64,000 nt of DNA from Clostridiales bacterium CHKCI001 (GCA_900045905.1 FCNS01000036.1:124001-188000); one strand, 5' to 3'. Counted from the first letter of the stretch, positions 1 to 8,274 are shown. Notes: a model not told the origin generated them from the sequence alone. Made by a program: numbers and translations.

Positions 1-2
1 CT

Positions 3-764
3 TCGGATGACAGTGGCATCAGCTATGCAACACATGTACAAAACCTTGGTTGGATGGATGCTGTATCAAACGGTGCATTCTCTGGCACAACTGGCAAAAA
101 CCTCCGCTTAGAAGCCCTTCGCATGAATCTGACAGGAAGTATTGCAGAACAATACGATATCTATTATCGTACGCATGTACAAAACCTCGGCTGGATGGGT
201 TGGGCGAAAAATGGCGAAAACTCAGGAAGTAAGGGCTTAAGCCTTCGTCTTGAAGCAATCCAAATCCGATTAGTAGAAAAAGGCAGCGAGGCTCCAGGTT
301 CCACAGAAAATGCTTTCGCACAGCCTCATACTCCATCTCCTACCATCAGCTATCGGACTCACGTACAAAACACTGGTTGGATGGATGCAGTTACTGACAG
401 TAAAACAAGCGGTACAACTGGTAAAAATCTTCGTCTCGAAGCAATCCAAATCAATTTAAATACAGATGGACTGAATGGCGATATCAGTTACCGTACTCAT
501 GTACAAAATATTGGTTGGACCGCTTGGACTTCCAATGGTAAAACCTCTGGTACAACTGGAAAGAATCTTCGTCTCGAAGCAATTCAGATTAAGCTAACTG
601 GAGATATCGCAAATCAATATACAATCAGCTATCGTACCCATGTACAAAATAAGGGATGGATGGATTGGACTTCTGATGGAAAAACTTCTGGTACCACTGG
701 AGAAAACCTCCGATTAGAAGCAATTCAAATTAAACTGATAAAAAGTTCCGTTTTTAACAAATAA
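3..764 (+). CDS. ChW-repeat surface protein, C-terminal part (5' end outside window)
   Basis: The frame is open from the first base, so only the C-terminal 253 residues are seen. They consist of five ChW (clostridial hydrophobic, conserved W) units, each starting with I-(S/Y)-Y-x-T-H-V-Q-N and G-W and ending with N-L-R-L-E-A-(I/L). ChW repeats are found in secreted clostridial proteins and are thought to bind cell-surface or extracellular ligands; here they would follow a catalytic or adhesive domain lying upstream. A short S/P/T-rich linker separates units 2 and 3. There is no LPXTG anchor or membrane segment at the C-terminus, so the protein is probably secreted. The upstream domain is unknown. 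Confidence 0.88.
   Translation, partial: SDDSGISYATHVQNLGWMDAVSNGAFSGTTGKNLRLEALRMNLTGSIAEQYDIYYRTHVQNLGWMGWAKNGENSGSKGLSLRLEAIQIRLVEKGSEAPGSTENAFAQPHTPSPTISYRTHVQNTGWMDAVTDSKTSGTTGKNLRLEAIQINLNTDGLNGDISYRTHVQNIGWTAWTSNGKTSGTTGKNLRLEAIQIKLTGDIANQYTISYRTHVQNKGWMDWTSDGKTSGTTGENLRLEAIQIKLIKSSVFNK
18..752 (+). repeat. Five tandem ChW coding repeats
   Basis: Units begin near 18, 159, 345, 483 and 624. Four intervals are about 140 bp; the interval holding the linker is 186 bp. Units 3, 4 and 5 are more alike (S-G-T-T-G-(K/E)-N-L-R-L-E-A-I-Q-I) than units 1 and 2, which suggests recent duplication at the 3' end. Confidence 0.85.
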
Positions 765-768
765 AATA

Positions 769-800
769 AGGTCTCTGGCAATTTGCCAGGGACCTCACTT
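769..800. terminator. Bidirectional terminator between ChW gene and hsp20
   Basis: Twelve-base arms AGGTCTCTGGCA (769-780) and TGCCAGGGACCT (784-795) pair with a single G-T wobble around a three-base loop. T-rich sequence follows on the plus strand and A-rich sequence precedes it, so it can end both convergent genes. Confidence 0.8.
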
Positions 801-806
801 TATTAT

Positions 807-1244
807 TTAGCCTTCAATAGAAATATGTTTCTTTTCCTGTACTTTGTTTGGGTCTACTTTTGGAATGGTAAGATAAAGTACACCATCTTCAAATTTTGCA
901 CTGATGTCTTCATGCTTTACATCTTCTCCAACATAAAAGCTTCTGGAGCAACTTCCACTATAACGTTCTTTACGGATATATTTTCCTTCTTCCTTCTTTT
1001 CTTGTGTTTCGGCATTTTTAACTGCTTTGACTGTTAAATATCCATTTTCCAGTTCCAAACTTAACTGTTCTTTTTTATATCCAGGAAGCTCTACATGAAC
1101 TTCATATGCATCTTCTTTTTCTTTTATATCCGTCTTCATAATGTTCTTTTCCATTTTCTTTAAAGCAGCTTTGCGCTCTCTTTCCCAAGGAAAATCCATC
1201 ATTTCATCAAATAAACTTTCTCCAAAAATACTAGGCATCAACAT
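807..1244 (-). CDS. Hsp20/alpha-crystallin small heat-shock protein
   Basis: ATP-independent holdase chaperone that binds unfolding proteins in the cytoplasm. The 145-residue length is normal for bacterial Hsp20. The alpha-crystallin domain runs from about residue 38 to 135, with E-L-P-G-Y near residue 52 and the G-V-L motif of the last strands (D-G-V-L-Y-L-T-I) near residue 120. The C-terminal I-S-I is the I-x-I motif used for oligomer assembly. The start is set by an AGGA-type site just upstream. It is a single-gene unit controlled by a CIRCE element and sigma-A promoter about 110 bp upstream, which argues for HrcA-controlled heat induction. Confidence 0.95.
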   Translation of the reverse strand: MLMPSIFGESLFDEMMDFPWERERKAALKKMEKNIMKTDIKEKEDAYEVHVELPGYKKEQLSLELENGYLTVKAVKNAETQEKKEEGKYIRKERYSGSCSRSFYVGEDVKHEDISAKFEDGVLYLTIPKVDPNKVQEKKHISIEG

Positions 1245-1358
1245 AAATCATTCCTCCATTTCATTTATAAAAAACATCTTATTGCATATATTCCATTTTT
1301 CATTTCAAGCTTATAATTAAATTCTTATTAGCTTGACCTTTTCTTTTGTTCTATACGT

Positions 1359-1387
1359 AATATAACACTTATTGTTAGCACTGTCAA
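1359..1387 (-). promoter_or_regulatory. Sigma-A promoter of hsp20
   Basis: On the minus strand TTGACA (1387-1382) and TATATT (1364-1359) are separated by exactly 17 bases. The -35 box lies inside the CIRCE element, so HrcA binding would directly block polymerase. Confidence 0.85.
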
Positions 1388-1401
1388 GAGGTGAGTGCTA
1401 A
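1375..1401. promoter_or_regulatory. CIRCE operator (HrcA site)
   Basis: Arms TTAGCACTG (1375-1383) and GAGTGCTAA (1393-1401) flank a nine-base spacer. This is the CIRCE consensus TTAGCACTC-N9-GAGTGCTAA with one change. No hrcA, groE or dnaK gene is in the window, so the repressor acts in trans. Confidence 0.92.
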
Positions 1402-1461
1402 TTTTTTGTGAAAAAATTGTGAAGTCCTAAATTTTTTTCTTTCACGGACTTCACAATTAGT

Positions 1462-1956
1462 TTATAATTTTAAAATCATCTCTGCGACTTCTTCTGCTGT
1501 TTTCTCAGATGTATCAATTTTTATTGTATCTAGTTCATGATACATTGGAATACGTTTCACACTTCGCTCTATCACATCAGCATTTCGCAAACCATTTGCA
1601 ACATCTTTTCTTAAACGACTTTCCAATATGGATTTGGAACAGGTAAGAGAAATGGTTACAACCCTATAGTTTCCTGTATCTAGGTGTGAAAGAATATGAT
1701 TTATAATATCCTGTTGATGCAATACCCAGCAAAAAATAATATGGTCAAAAGCAGAGCACTTGATAAAATTATTAAGGATATAACAGATATTTTCCATAAC
1801 CATATCTTTTGTTTCTTCTGTTACTTGGAAAGGATGCATGTCCCAGCACCAATCTCCATCCAGCAAAACACTATTACGAAGCTTTATTTTTAAATTCTGG
1901 CTTACCGTAGTTTTGCCCACTCCCATTGTACCGCCTATTATATATATTGTTTTCAT
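1462..1956 (-). CDS. P-loop kinase-like AAA protein
   Basis: Small nucleotide-binding protein of about 164 residues with a Walker A G-G-T-M-G-V-G-K-T-T at its N-terminus and a D-G-D-W-C-W segment near residue 35 typical of adenylate/shikimate-kinase-like folds. The substrate is unknown; related proteins are annotated as AAA-18 nucleotide kinases. ATG at 1956 is preferred because AGGAGGT ends four bases upstream; the GTG three bases earlier is too close to it. It is followed upstream by the APH-like gene in the same direction with a 38-bp gap, so the two may be co-transcribed. Confidence 0.7.
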   Translation of the reverse strand: MKTIYIIGGTMGVGKTTVSQNLKIKLRNSVLLDGDWCWDMHPFQVTEETKDMVMENICYILNNFIKCSAFDHIIFCWVLHQQDIINHILSHLDTGNYRVVTISLTCSKSILESRLRKDVANGLRNADVIERSVKRIPMYHELDTIKIDTSEKTAEEVAEMILKL

Positions 1957-1993
1957 CACTACCTCCTAATTCCGTAGCTACTGTGGCGTCTAT

Positions 1994-2956
1994 TTAGGAA
2001 TTTAAAATATCTAATAACTGTTTTTTATTCGTTCTATATTGCTCTGGATTATTATATTCTGCAAATCCAACATAAACTTCCAACAGCAGGAAAAATACTT
2101 GATAAAGCTGACGCCGTTTTTTTCTGTTTTCACTAATATGATCTTGTATCTCTAAACCATATCCTTTTAATAAGGAAGGATTTCTCATCCATGAACTAGA
2201 AAATTCAAAATCAGGATCTCCAAATACAGCTCGGTCACTGTCAATAATAGCTATAATTTCTAAGCTCTTTTTATCTAGAAGCACATTCCCCTCCCATAAA
2301 TCTGTATGGAGCAAATGTGGCACTTGTATTTCATCCAGTACTTCCCTATTCTGATAAAATATTTCTCTCAAATCATTTAATTGTTGTTTTTCTAATCCAC
2401 CTAAGCTTTCTAACCGCTTTGTAATATCTTCTACTTCAAAAATAAGTGCATCACTCCATTTTTCAAAATATTTTCCGTCTTGAATGCGTGATACAAACCC
2501 AAAATTTTCGCTGGTTACTTGATGCAATTTCCATAAATATTTTCCCATTTGAAAGTATAAATGCTTTCTTTGATTCTCAGTTAATTCTGCGTTGGACATA
2601 ACGATAGATGGAATATATTCTACTATCATGAAATCTCGATCTACAATACATTTCGACGTGTCATAAGCAAGCACATGAGAACAGGGAATTCCTATTTCTT
2701 GACACACAGAATATACATAAACTTCAGCTTTCATAAGATTTTCTTCAAATCCCATAATTAGATGACGATTTACTGGACCGAACCGCAAAACCGCTTTCTT
2801 ATGCTTTAATCCATAAACAACCAAATATGTAGTATTAAACATTCCTCCATCCAAAAGCTGTGCTTCCCAAATCACATCTTCTTGTAATAAACTTTGAAAG
2901 ATCTTTTTGATTGTATCTATCGTAACTTCCTTAAACAGATTCGATTGAACGTTCAT
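1994..2956 (-). CDS. Aminoglycoside/choline-kinase-type phosphotransferase
   Basis: Protein of 320 residues with the APH fold signature: catalytic loop H-T-D-L-W-E-G-N-V-L-L-D near residue 217 (the H-x-D-x-x-x-x-N pattern) and the metal-binding I-D-S-D-R-A-V-F-G-D-P that follows. The family phosphorylates small molecules such as aminoglycosides, choline, thiamine or homoserine. This sequence does not reveal the substrate, and it does not match a known clinical resistance enzyme that I recognise. A GGAG site lies before the ATG. It heads a possible two-gene unit with the P-loop kinase. Confidence 0.75.
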   Translation of the reverse strand: MNVQSNLFKEVTIDTIKKIFQSLLQEDVIWEAQLLDGGMFNTTYLVVYGLKHKKAVLRFGPVNRHLIMGFEENLMKAEVYVYSVCQEIGIPCSHVLAYDTSKCIVDRDFMIVEYIPSIVMSNAELTENQRKHLYFQMGKYLWKLHQVTSENFGFVSRIQDGKYFEKWSDALIFEVEDITKRLESLGGLEKQQLNDLREIFYQNREVLDEIQVPHLLHTDLWEGNVLLDKKSLEIIAIIDSDRAVFGDPDFEFSSSWMRNPSLLKGYGLEIQDHISENRKKRRQLYQVFFLLLEVYVGFAEYNNPEQYRTNKKQLLDILNS

Positions 2957-3070
2957 AACAACACTCTCCTAAACATTTTTCTTTATCATACAAAAATCTT
3001 TCAATCTCGTAAACTATATATTTTCTATATTGGATGGTTTTATTCCAGTTCTTCATCTGTCTTTCACTTA

Positions 3071-3295
3071 TTATCCTTCCTGTATTTCCTTTTCTGAATA
3101 ATCCACCACAACTTTCTTACAATATTTGCAAATAGATGCAGGTATCAAAAAGTCAGAGAACACATTATTTTCTAACAGAATCTCTCCTTCTTTTGGCAAT
3201 AATGTTATTTTATGCTTTTTCTTTACCCACGCCACTCTACGCATCCCCTGCAGAAACCCCTCCTCCATTTCCCCATTACAAAATGGACAGTTCAT
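3071..3295 (-). CDS. Small zinc-ribbon protein (PF20097-like)
   Basis: Protein of 74 residues with C-P-F-C at the N-terminus and C-K-Y-C near residue 57, the two knuckles of a zinc ribbon, and the sequence G-x-M-E-x-G-F after the first knuckle that is typical of PF20097. Function is not known for the family. AGGAGGAG precedes the ATG. It lies 11 bp downstream of the next gene, so they form a unit. Confidence 0.65.
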   Translation of the reverse strand: MNCPFCNGEMEEGFLQGMRRVAWVKKKHKITLLPKEGEILLENNVFSDFLIPASICKYCKKVVVDYSEKEIQEG

Positions 3296-3306
3296 CCAAT
3301 CTCCTC

Positions 3307-3726
3307 CTATTTCTCTGTTATATACTCCATATCACCGAGATGATAAACTTCTATCATACATTCTTTTATCTTAATTCCTACAGAAAGAAATCCAGAAAAT
3401 TTAGATTGATTATATCCATAGGTCTCATCTATTATAGTAAAATTTTGGTTTACAAACATTGGCATAAAATCAATAAGGAACTGTTTTCTTCCTGTAAAAG
3501 AACCAATATTATCACAAAAATCCAGTATATATACATAACAAAAATCCCAGTCAACACCATGAAATTGCACACTACCCTCTATTTGTTCATACGGCTCAGT
3601 GGTACTTACAAATCCATTTTGAAAGGACATGTTAAGTCCATCATCCAGAATTCTCATTTCTGTCACACACATATCATGTAAACTATACGGCAAATTTTTA
3701 ATGTTACTTCTAATTGTAGCCTTCAT
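3307..3726 (-). CDS. Hypothetical protein, about 139 residues
   Basis: No family recognised. The sequence is mostly beta-rich with several aromatic residues (S-L-H-D-M near residue 18, W-D-F-C-Y-V-Y in the middle). The start at 3726 is chosen because GTGGAGG lies three bases upstream; an in-frame ATG 15 bases earlier has no ribosome site. It is co-directional with the zinc-ribbon gene and 11 bp upstream of it. Confidence 0.55.
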   Translation of the reverse strand: MKATIRSNIKNLPYSLHDMCVTEMRILDDGLNMSFQNGFVSTTEPYEQIEGSVQFHGVDWDFCYVYILDFCDNIGSFTGRKQFLIDFMPMFVNQNFTIIDETYGYNQSKFSGFLSVGIKIKECMIEVYHLGDMEYITEK

Positions 3727-3763
3727 AGTCCTCCACTTCAATTTAAATTTTCTGTTTTATATT

Positions 3764-4282
3764 CTACTGTTCAATATCTGATTTAATTAGTGAGTACATC
3801 TTCATATCCAAAACTTGACCATTTTTTATTGCATTGCTTCTAAGTGTTCCCTCATACTGAAATCCACTTTTCTCAAGGATTCGGCAAGAAGCAATGTTAT
3901 AGGCAAATGGCTCTGCAAAAATACGAATAATATCGGTATTTTTAAAAATATATTGGCATATCTGCCCAACTGCACTTGCTCCTAACCCATTCCCCCAAAA
4001 TTCTTCTGCAATATAATATCCCATCTCAGCAGTGCAAAAATGAATATTATCCTTACAAAAAACACCAATACTTCCTACCACTTTATCATTTACAGTAATA
4101 GCAAAAGCAAAGGTTGTATTTTTATCTGAATTTAATATTTCGCTGATATAGCTTTTTGCATCCTCTTCTGTATATGGATATGGGAGTCCATCTCTTAAAT
4201 TATTCTATATCTTTTTATTGTTGGCTATTAATGCAAGTTCTTTCGCATCGTCCAGTCTCCATGGTCTAATTGTACAGTCCAA
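3764..4282 (-). pseudogene. GNAT acetyltransferase interrupted by TAG
   Basis: Read from a TTG at 4282 (AAGGAAA upstream), the frame gives a full RimJ/RimL-type GNAT of 172 residues: I-R-P-W-R-x-x-D-A at the start, G-x-I-G-V in the middle, and the acetyl-CoA site G-N-G-L-G-A-S-A with R-I-L-E-K-S-G-F-x-x-E-G near the end. Codon 26 is TAG (4207-4205), where homologues usually have Trp before N-N-L-R-D. A single G-to-A change in TGG would explain it. The 105-residue 3' part is otherwise intact but lacks the first strands of the fold. Confidence 0.75.
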
Positions 4283-4305
4283 ATTTCCTTTTCTCTATTT
4301 TATTC

Positions 4306-5211
4306 TTATAATTTCCTCCATCTTTCATCCTTTTCCACCTCATCCAGCTTTGGAATAGAGGCACTAGCTCCATTTCTTCCAACAGCAATGGAGGCAGCTC
4401 TGGCTGCTGTATCCAAAGCATCTTTTACCGTTTTACCACGGATAATACTTCCCATAAAAAATCCCGTAAAGGTATCTCCCGCAGCGGTAGTATCCACTGT
4501 TTTTACTGGATAAATGGGTTGATAATATTTCTCTTCTTTATATCCATAAACAGCACCCTCTTTTCCCATGGTAAGCACAATCTGCGCGTTTGGAAAATGT
4601 TTCGTCAAAGCATCCAATATCTGGCTGCCCTCCTTTTCCAAAATTCCACTTAATTGCATTCCTTCTAATTCATTTAGAATAAAAAAATCTACATATGATA
4701 AAGGCATATCAAAAATTTTTTCATTCATCGGAGATGGATTCAACACAATTTTCATTCCAATTTCATGCGCTCTTTCCATGATATAGGGAATCTGGTTAAT
4801 TTCATTTTGGAGTATAAGATAATCCCCTTTTTCAAAAAAAGAAAGTACATAGTCAACATTTTCTCTCGTTATTGTTTGATTTGCTCCGCCATATAAAATA
4901 ATACTGTTTTCACCCTCTGGAGTTGTCTGAATCATTGTATGACCAGTTGGAAACTCTGTTTTCTGTACTAATTCCGTATGCACGCCTGCCTCATTTAGCT
5001 TACGAAGCAACCTATCAGAATCATTCCTTCCAACTGCCCCTGCATGCCATGTATCAATTCCAGTATAACAAAATGCGATGGACTGATTCAGCCCCTTTCC
5101 TCCACAGAAAATCTGCATATCATCGGAAGCCAACGTTTCTCCAGGCTGCACAAAATGTTTTACCTTATAAACATAATCTATATTTAACGATCCAAATACA
5201 AGAACCTTCAT
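4306..5211 (-). CDS. PfkB-family sugar kinase, ribokinase-like
   Basis: Cytoplasmic kinase that transfers ATP phosphate to a sugar or nucleoside. Both PfkB signatures are present: G-G-K-G-L-N-Q near residue 38 and D-T-T-A-A-G-D-T-F-T-G-F near residue 240, the latter holding the anion hole and catalytic Asp. The length of 301 residues fits ribokinase. Ribokinases usually have GGKGANQ, so the Leu substitution leaves the substrate open. ATG at 5211 sits seven bases after GGAGGAG; the ATG six bases earlier overlaps that site. No sugar transporter or repressor is adjacent. Confidence 0.82.
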   Translation of the reverse strand: MKVLVFGSLNIDYVYKVKHFVQPGETLASDDMQIFCGGKGLNQSIAFCYTGIDTWHAGAVGRNDSDRLLRKLNEAGVHTELVQKTEFPTGHTMIQTTPEGENSIILYGGANQTITRENVDYVLSFFEKGDYLILQNEINQIPYIMERAHEIGMKIVLNPSPMNEKIFDMPLSYVDFFILNELEGMQLSGILEKEGSQILDALTKHFPNAQIVLTMGKEGAVYGYKEEKYYQPIYPVKTVDTTAAGDTFTGFFMGSIIRGKTVKDALDTAARAASIAVGRNGASASIPKLDEVEKDERWRKL

Positions 5212-5374
5212 TTTCATTCTCCTCCCGTCCTTGTCGAAATATTTATTGTAATATTATACATCTTGGAATGATTTAGTACAACAGAAACTATATAAGCAAA
5301 AGTAAGAACATTATTTATTGAAGAATGAAAAAAATTTATAAAACACTATCATCGCAAATTTTTTACAGAATCGG

Positions 5375-5402
5375 TTGAATTTTTCCTCATTTCAGATATA
5401 AT
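5375..5402 (+). promoter_or_regulatory. Sigma-A promoter upstream of nucleosidase
   Basis: TTGAAT (5375-5380) and TATAAT (5397-5402) have a 16-base spacer. Transcription would cross the HAD remnant and then the nucleosidase gene, suggesting the two were once an operon. Confidence 0.6.
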
Positions 5403-5410
5403 AAAAACAA

Positions 5411-5563
5411 AAGGCTGTTTCAATTGTACCTGGTTGTCATAAAGCATCTAGTCTGAAACAACTTGTAGAACGCTGATGTATCTCTCCAGAGCAATGTGTT
5501 ACTTTTGGGGATGGTGTATTTGTTACACTGGAAAAATATTTATATAGTTGCAGGAGAAAATCA
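5411..5563 (+). pseudogene. Remnant of a Cof-type HAD hydrolase C-terminus
   Basis: In frame with the next gene, the translation reads V-S-I-V-P-G-C-H-K-A-S-S-L-K-Q-L-V-E-R, a TGA at 5474, then C-I-S-P-E-Q-C-V-T-F-G-D-G-V. This matches the end of Cof-like HAD phosphatases (K-x-x-A-L-x-x-L, then G-D-G-x-N-D). No other part of the gene survives nearby. The call rests on motif order only. Confidence 0.45.
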
Positions 5564-6265
5564 ATGAATAAAATAGGAATTATTTGTGCTGGTGATACCG
5601 AGTTAGAACCATTTTTACATAAAATAGAAATTATTAAAACGATAGAAAAAGCAATGCTGAAATTTTATGAAGGGAAAATTGGAGATGTAACTGTCATTGT
5701 ATTGTACAGTGGCGTATGCAAGGTAAATGCTGCGATTGCCACAGAAATTTTAATTGACAGTTTTGGGATAAATGTGGTAATTAACGCTGGAACGGCAGGT
5801 GGAATGGATGCTAACGTACAGCTTTTCGACACAGTTATATCGGAACAGTGTGCCTATCATGATGTTGCGGACGATATACTTACTGATTTCCACCCATGGA
5901 TGGAAACGGTGTACTTTCCTTCCAATTCGAAACTTCTGGAGATAGCAAGAGAATATGCTCTTACTTCCAACTCTCCTATTTTATTTGGAACAACTGTAAC
6001 AGGAGAACAGTTTATTGAAGATGAGAAAAGAGCAGAAATCAATCAAAAATTTTCTCCTTTATCCACCGATATGGAAACTGCAAGTATTGCTCATGTTTGT
6101 TACGTGAATAAAATTCCATTTCTTGCAATAAGAACAATCACCGATACAGCAGATCACAGTGGAATTGAAAATTTTGAGAAAAATTGTGAAGATGCATCTC
6201 TTATTTCAGCTAATATTGTCATCGATCTTGTAAAGGCATTTGCTTTGACATCACTTACACAATAA
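5564..6265 (+). CDS. 5'-methylthioadenosine/S-adenosylhomocysteine nucleosidase
   Basis: Cleaves adenine from MTA and SAH in methionine salvage and removal of methyltransferase by-products. The 233-residue length is typical of MtnN. Seen motifs are G-I-I-C-A at the start, N-A-G-T-A-G-G near residue 75 (phosphate/ribose loop), D-M-E-T-A-S near residue 170 (Met-Glu ribose contacts) and the catalytic-Asp region T-I-T-D-T-A-D near residue 193. The ribosome site GCAGGAG precedes the ATG. It follows a decayed HAD gene and stands alone downstream. Other nucleoside phosphorylases share the fold, but the D-M-E-T plus S/T-D-x-A-D pattern favours MTA/SAH. Confidence 0.85.
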   Translation: MNKIGIICAGDTELEPFLHKIEIIKTIEKAMLKFYEGKIGDVTVIVLYSGVCKVNAAIATEILIDSFGINVVINAGTAGGMDANVQLFDTVISEQCAYHDVADDILTDFHPWMETVYFPSNSKLLEIAREYALTSNSPILFGTTVTGEQFIEDEKRAEINQKFSPLSTDMETASIAHVCYVNKIPFLAIRTITDTADHSGIENFEKNCEDASLISANIVIDLVKAFALTSLTQ

Positions 6266-6337
6266 CTCTACCAAATAGAATAAAGATTAATGGTATGCAC
6301 GATAAATTGGGTAGGGAAGATTTCATCTACCTACTCG

Positions 6338-6440
6338 ATATGCGATTTGGCACAGCTCACGGCAAAGCCGTTCGCTGTACTTGCCCGTCAAATGTCCACT
6401 TGTGCAAGCACAGTGTTCGCTTGACGGGTTTATCGCATAA
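6338..6440. repeat. Folded inverted-repeat element, three-way-junction shape
   Basis: Outer arms ATGCGAT (6340-6346) and ATCGCAT (6432-6438) enclose two hairpins. Hairpin 1 (6352-6378) has ACAGC/GCTGT and ACGGC/GCCGT stems with an AAA loop. Hairpin 2 (6384-6428) has CCCGTCAA/TTGACGGG at its base and CACTTGTGC/GCACAGTG at its top. The block is clearly more GC-rich than its flanks and has no reading frame. It may be a non-autonomous mobile repeat or a structured RNA. Confidence 0.6.
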
Positions 6441-6480
6441 ATTAGGGGAATAGCATTACTGCAACTCCCTCAAAAATATT

Positions 6481-7356
6481 TTACGCACATCGGCATATTT
6501 TATTTTTTACTTTTGTTGGATCTTCTTGAACACAAATCTTACCTTTGGCATTTTCATCATCTAAAATAATTTCTCCTACCGCAGGTACTTGAATACAACC
6601 AGATAGTGGATTTTTGATACTGATAACTGGAGTCGTAATGGTTGCTTCCACTTCCGATTTTTCAAAGCATAGATCAGCATCTACCATTTCACAATTAATT
6701 AATTTTAGATTTTTACAATAACAGAATGGCTGTGTTCCGATAATTTTACAATTAATCAATGTAAGACCATTGGAATACCAAGCAAGGTATTCTCCTTTCA
6801 CAACACTGTCTTTTACGGTTATATTTTCTCCATGCCAAAAAGCGTCTTTTGTATCAAATACGCAGTTTTCAAATGTGGCGTTTCGGATATACTGAAACGA
6901 ATATTTTCCTTTAAACGTTACATCGGAGAAAAGTATGTTTTCAGAACGCATCATAAAATACTCGCTTTCTGCCGTACTATGACGCATCGTAATATCTTTC
7001 ACTGACCATCCAAATTCAGGAGAAATAATATCACAATTTTCTATTATAACATTACTACATTCCCGAAGTGCTTTGATTCCATGCATTTTGGTTCCTGTAA
7101 TTTCAATATGATCAGAATACCACAGTGCTGCACGGCAAAGTTCTGTCATCTCCGAATTACTAATTTTTAGCCCATGATCGTGCCAAAATGGATAACGCAA
7201 ATTACAAAAAACATGATCAACTTGAATATCACTGCTTTCTTTTAAAGCACTTTCTCCATCTGCTGGACCATCAAATGCACAGTTTTTCAAAATTAAATGC
7301 TTACTTCCATAAAGTGCTCGTTCTATATCAAAACTTTGATTCTCAATAATCGACAT
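6481..7356 (-). CDS. DUF3737 family right-handed beta-helix protein
   Basis: Protein of 291 residues built of short repeated strands with N-C and E-N-C steps (L-I-L-K-N-C, V-I-I-E-N-C, T-F-E-N-C, L-I-N-C, L-I-N-C-E-M), the ladder pattern of a right-handed beta helix. The conserved opening D-G-P-A-D-G-E-S-A-L-K-E-S identifies DUF3737. Biochemical function is not known. No signal peptide is seen, so it is probably cytoplasmic. AGGAGG precedes the ATG. Its last codon lies about 40 bp from the folded element, which could act as its 3' structure. Confidence 0.85.
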   Translation of the reverse strand: MSIIENQSFDIERALYGSKHLILKNCAFDGPADGESALKESSDIQVDHVFCNLRYPFWHDHGLKISNSEMTELCRAALWYSDHIEITGTKMHGIKALRECSNVIIENCDIISPEFGWSVKDITMRHSTAESEYFMMRSENILFSDVTFKGKYSFQYIRNATFENCVFDTKDAFWHGENITVKDSVVKGEYLAWYSNGLTLINCKIIGTQPFCYCKNLKLINCEMVDADLCFEKSEVEATITTPVISIKNPLSGCIQVPAVGEIILDDENAKGKICVQEDPTKVKNKICRCA

Positions 7357-7406
7357 TTCATTTCCTCCTATTTATAAAATGAGTTTCCTGATAAATAAGA
7401 TCTCTC

Positions 7407-7631
7407 TTATTTATGCTGATTGATTTGATATACCAGATAGTCTAAATAATCAATCCTTTTCTCCTCTTTGTGAACTCTTTCCAATAAAAGATTTCTATGT
7501 TTTGCTAAAAGTCGTAGCTGATCTTTTTGATTTCCCATTCTTAGCTGTTTGACAAAGTCAGTAATTGTGTCTTGGTCACATCCAGCATCTTCTAGGTTAC
7601 GAACAATGGCCGCTTCTGAATCACATCTCAT
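7407..7631 (-). CDS. Small helical hypothetical protein
   Basis: Predicted all-helical protein of about 74 residues, rich in charged residues with C-D-S-E-A-A-I-V-R-N-L-E-D-A-G-C at its start and D-Y-L-V-Y-Q-I near its end. Proteins of this kind occur in many Lachnospiraceae and have no known function. I place the start at M-R-C-D-S-E-A-A (7631); an in-frame GTG at 7679 would add 16 residues and overlap the upstream pseudogene. Confidence 0.5.
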   Translation of the reverse strand: MRCDSEAAIVRNLEDAGCDQDTITDFVKQLRMGNQKDQLRLLAKHRNLLLERVHKEEKRIDYLDYLVYQINQHK

Positions 7632-7665
7632 TGCTTTTACATCTCTTTTCTTTCTATTTATTATG

Positions 7666-8196
7666 CTATTTTCCATCACTAATTAGAGCAATCTGATTTC
7701 CCCAATTTTCTAAAACAGGATTGTTTTCAACAGCAGATACAAACTCCTCTGTAGCATCAAAATATCCTACTTTTGTATATTCCTCTGAAATCTCTGCATC
7801 TTTGTAGTACAAAACGATTCTATTTAGATCAGAGTAAAAAACTTCTCCAGCCTTTGTAGTGGTTACTGTTTCTGGATCAGATGGGATATCATATCGGCTA
7901 GGAATATCATAATATTCCATTACATCGGATTCATCATAGTTATAAATTGGTAATCTCCAATCCGTTGTCCTCATATATCTTGCGATAGCTTCATCTTCTA
8001 AATCCAGAATAAACGGTGCTCCATTCTCCCCAAAATTGACAGTAAGCTCTGTTATATTAGAAGATACTTCCTTTTCAACAGGAGAAGTTTCTCATGAAGA
8101 GACAGCTTGATTGGTCTGATTTTTAGAATCACCACATCCTGACATCATTCCAATGAGCAATAATAGTCAAGGAACTATTATAAAATATTTTCTCAT
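7666..8196 (-). pseudogene. Cyclophilin-like lipoprotein with two in-frame TGA codons
   Basis: From ATG at 8196 the frame gives M-R-K-Y-F-I-I-V-P, TGA (codon 10, 8169-8167), L-L-L-L-I-G-M-M-S-G-C (a lipobox with Cys 21), then TGA (codon 35, 8094-8092), and a cyclophilin-like domain with V-N-F-G-E-N-G-A-P-F, N-R-I-V-L-Y-Y-K-D and a final N-Q-I-A-L-I-S-D. Intact relatives are secreted lipoproteins often found beside flavodoxins or SDR enzymes under LysR control. The two stops disrupt export and the mature start, so the gene is dead unless the domain is made from an internal start. Confidence 0.7.
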
Positions 8197-8274
8197 AATA
8201 TTTCACTCCCTAACTACTGTTTTTTAAGCTATCTTTATCTTCCATTTTAGTATAAACCTTAAATCTTAAAATAA

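Noticed and set aside
3136-3681. Plus-strand frame of 181 codons
   Set aside because: It runs opposite two minus-strand genes with good ribosome sites, and its translation has no protein-like composition.
4205-4207. TAG as a recoded amino acid
   Set aside because: Other dead genes carry TGA and TAA, and intact genes use TAG and TGA as normal stops, so recoding is unlikely.
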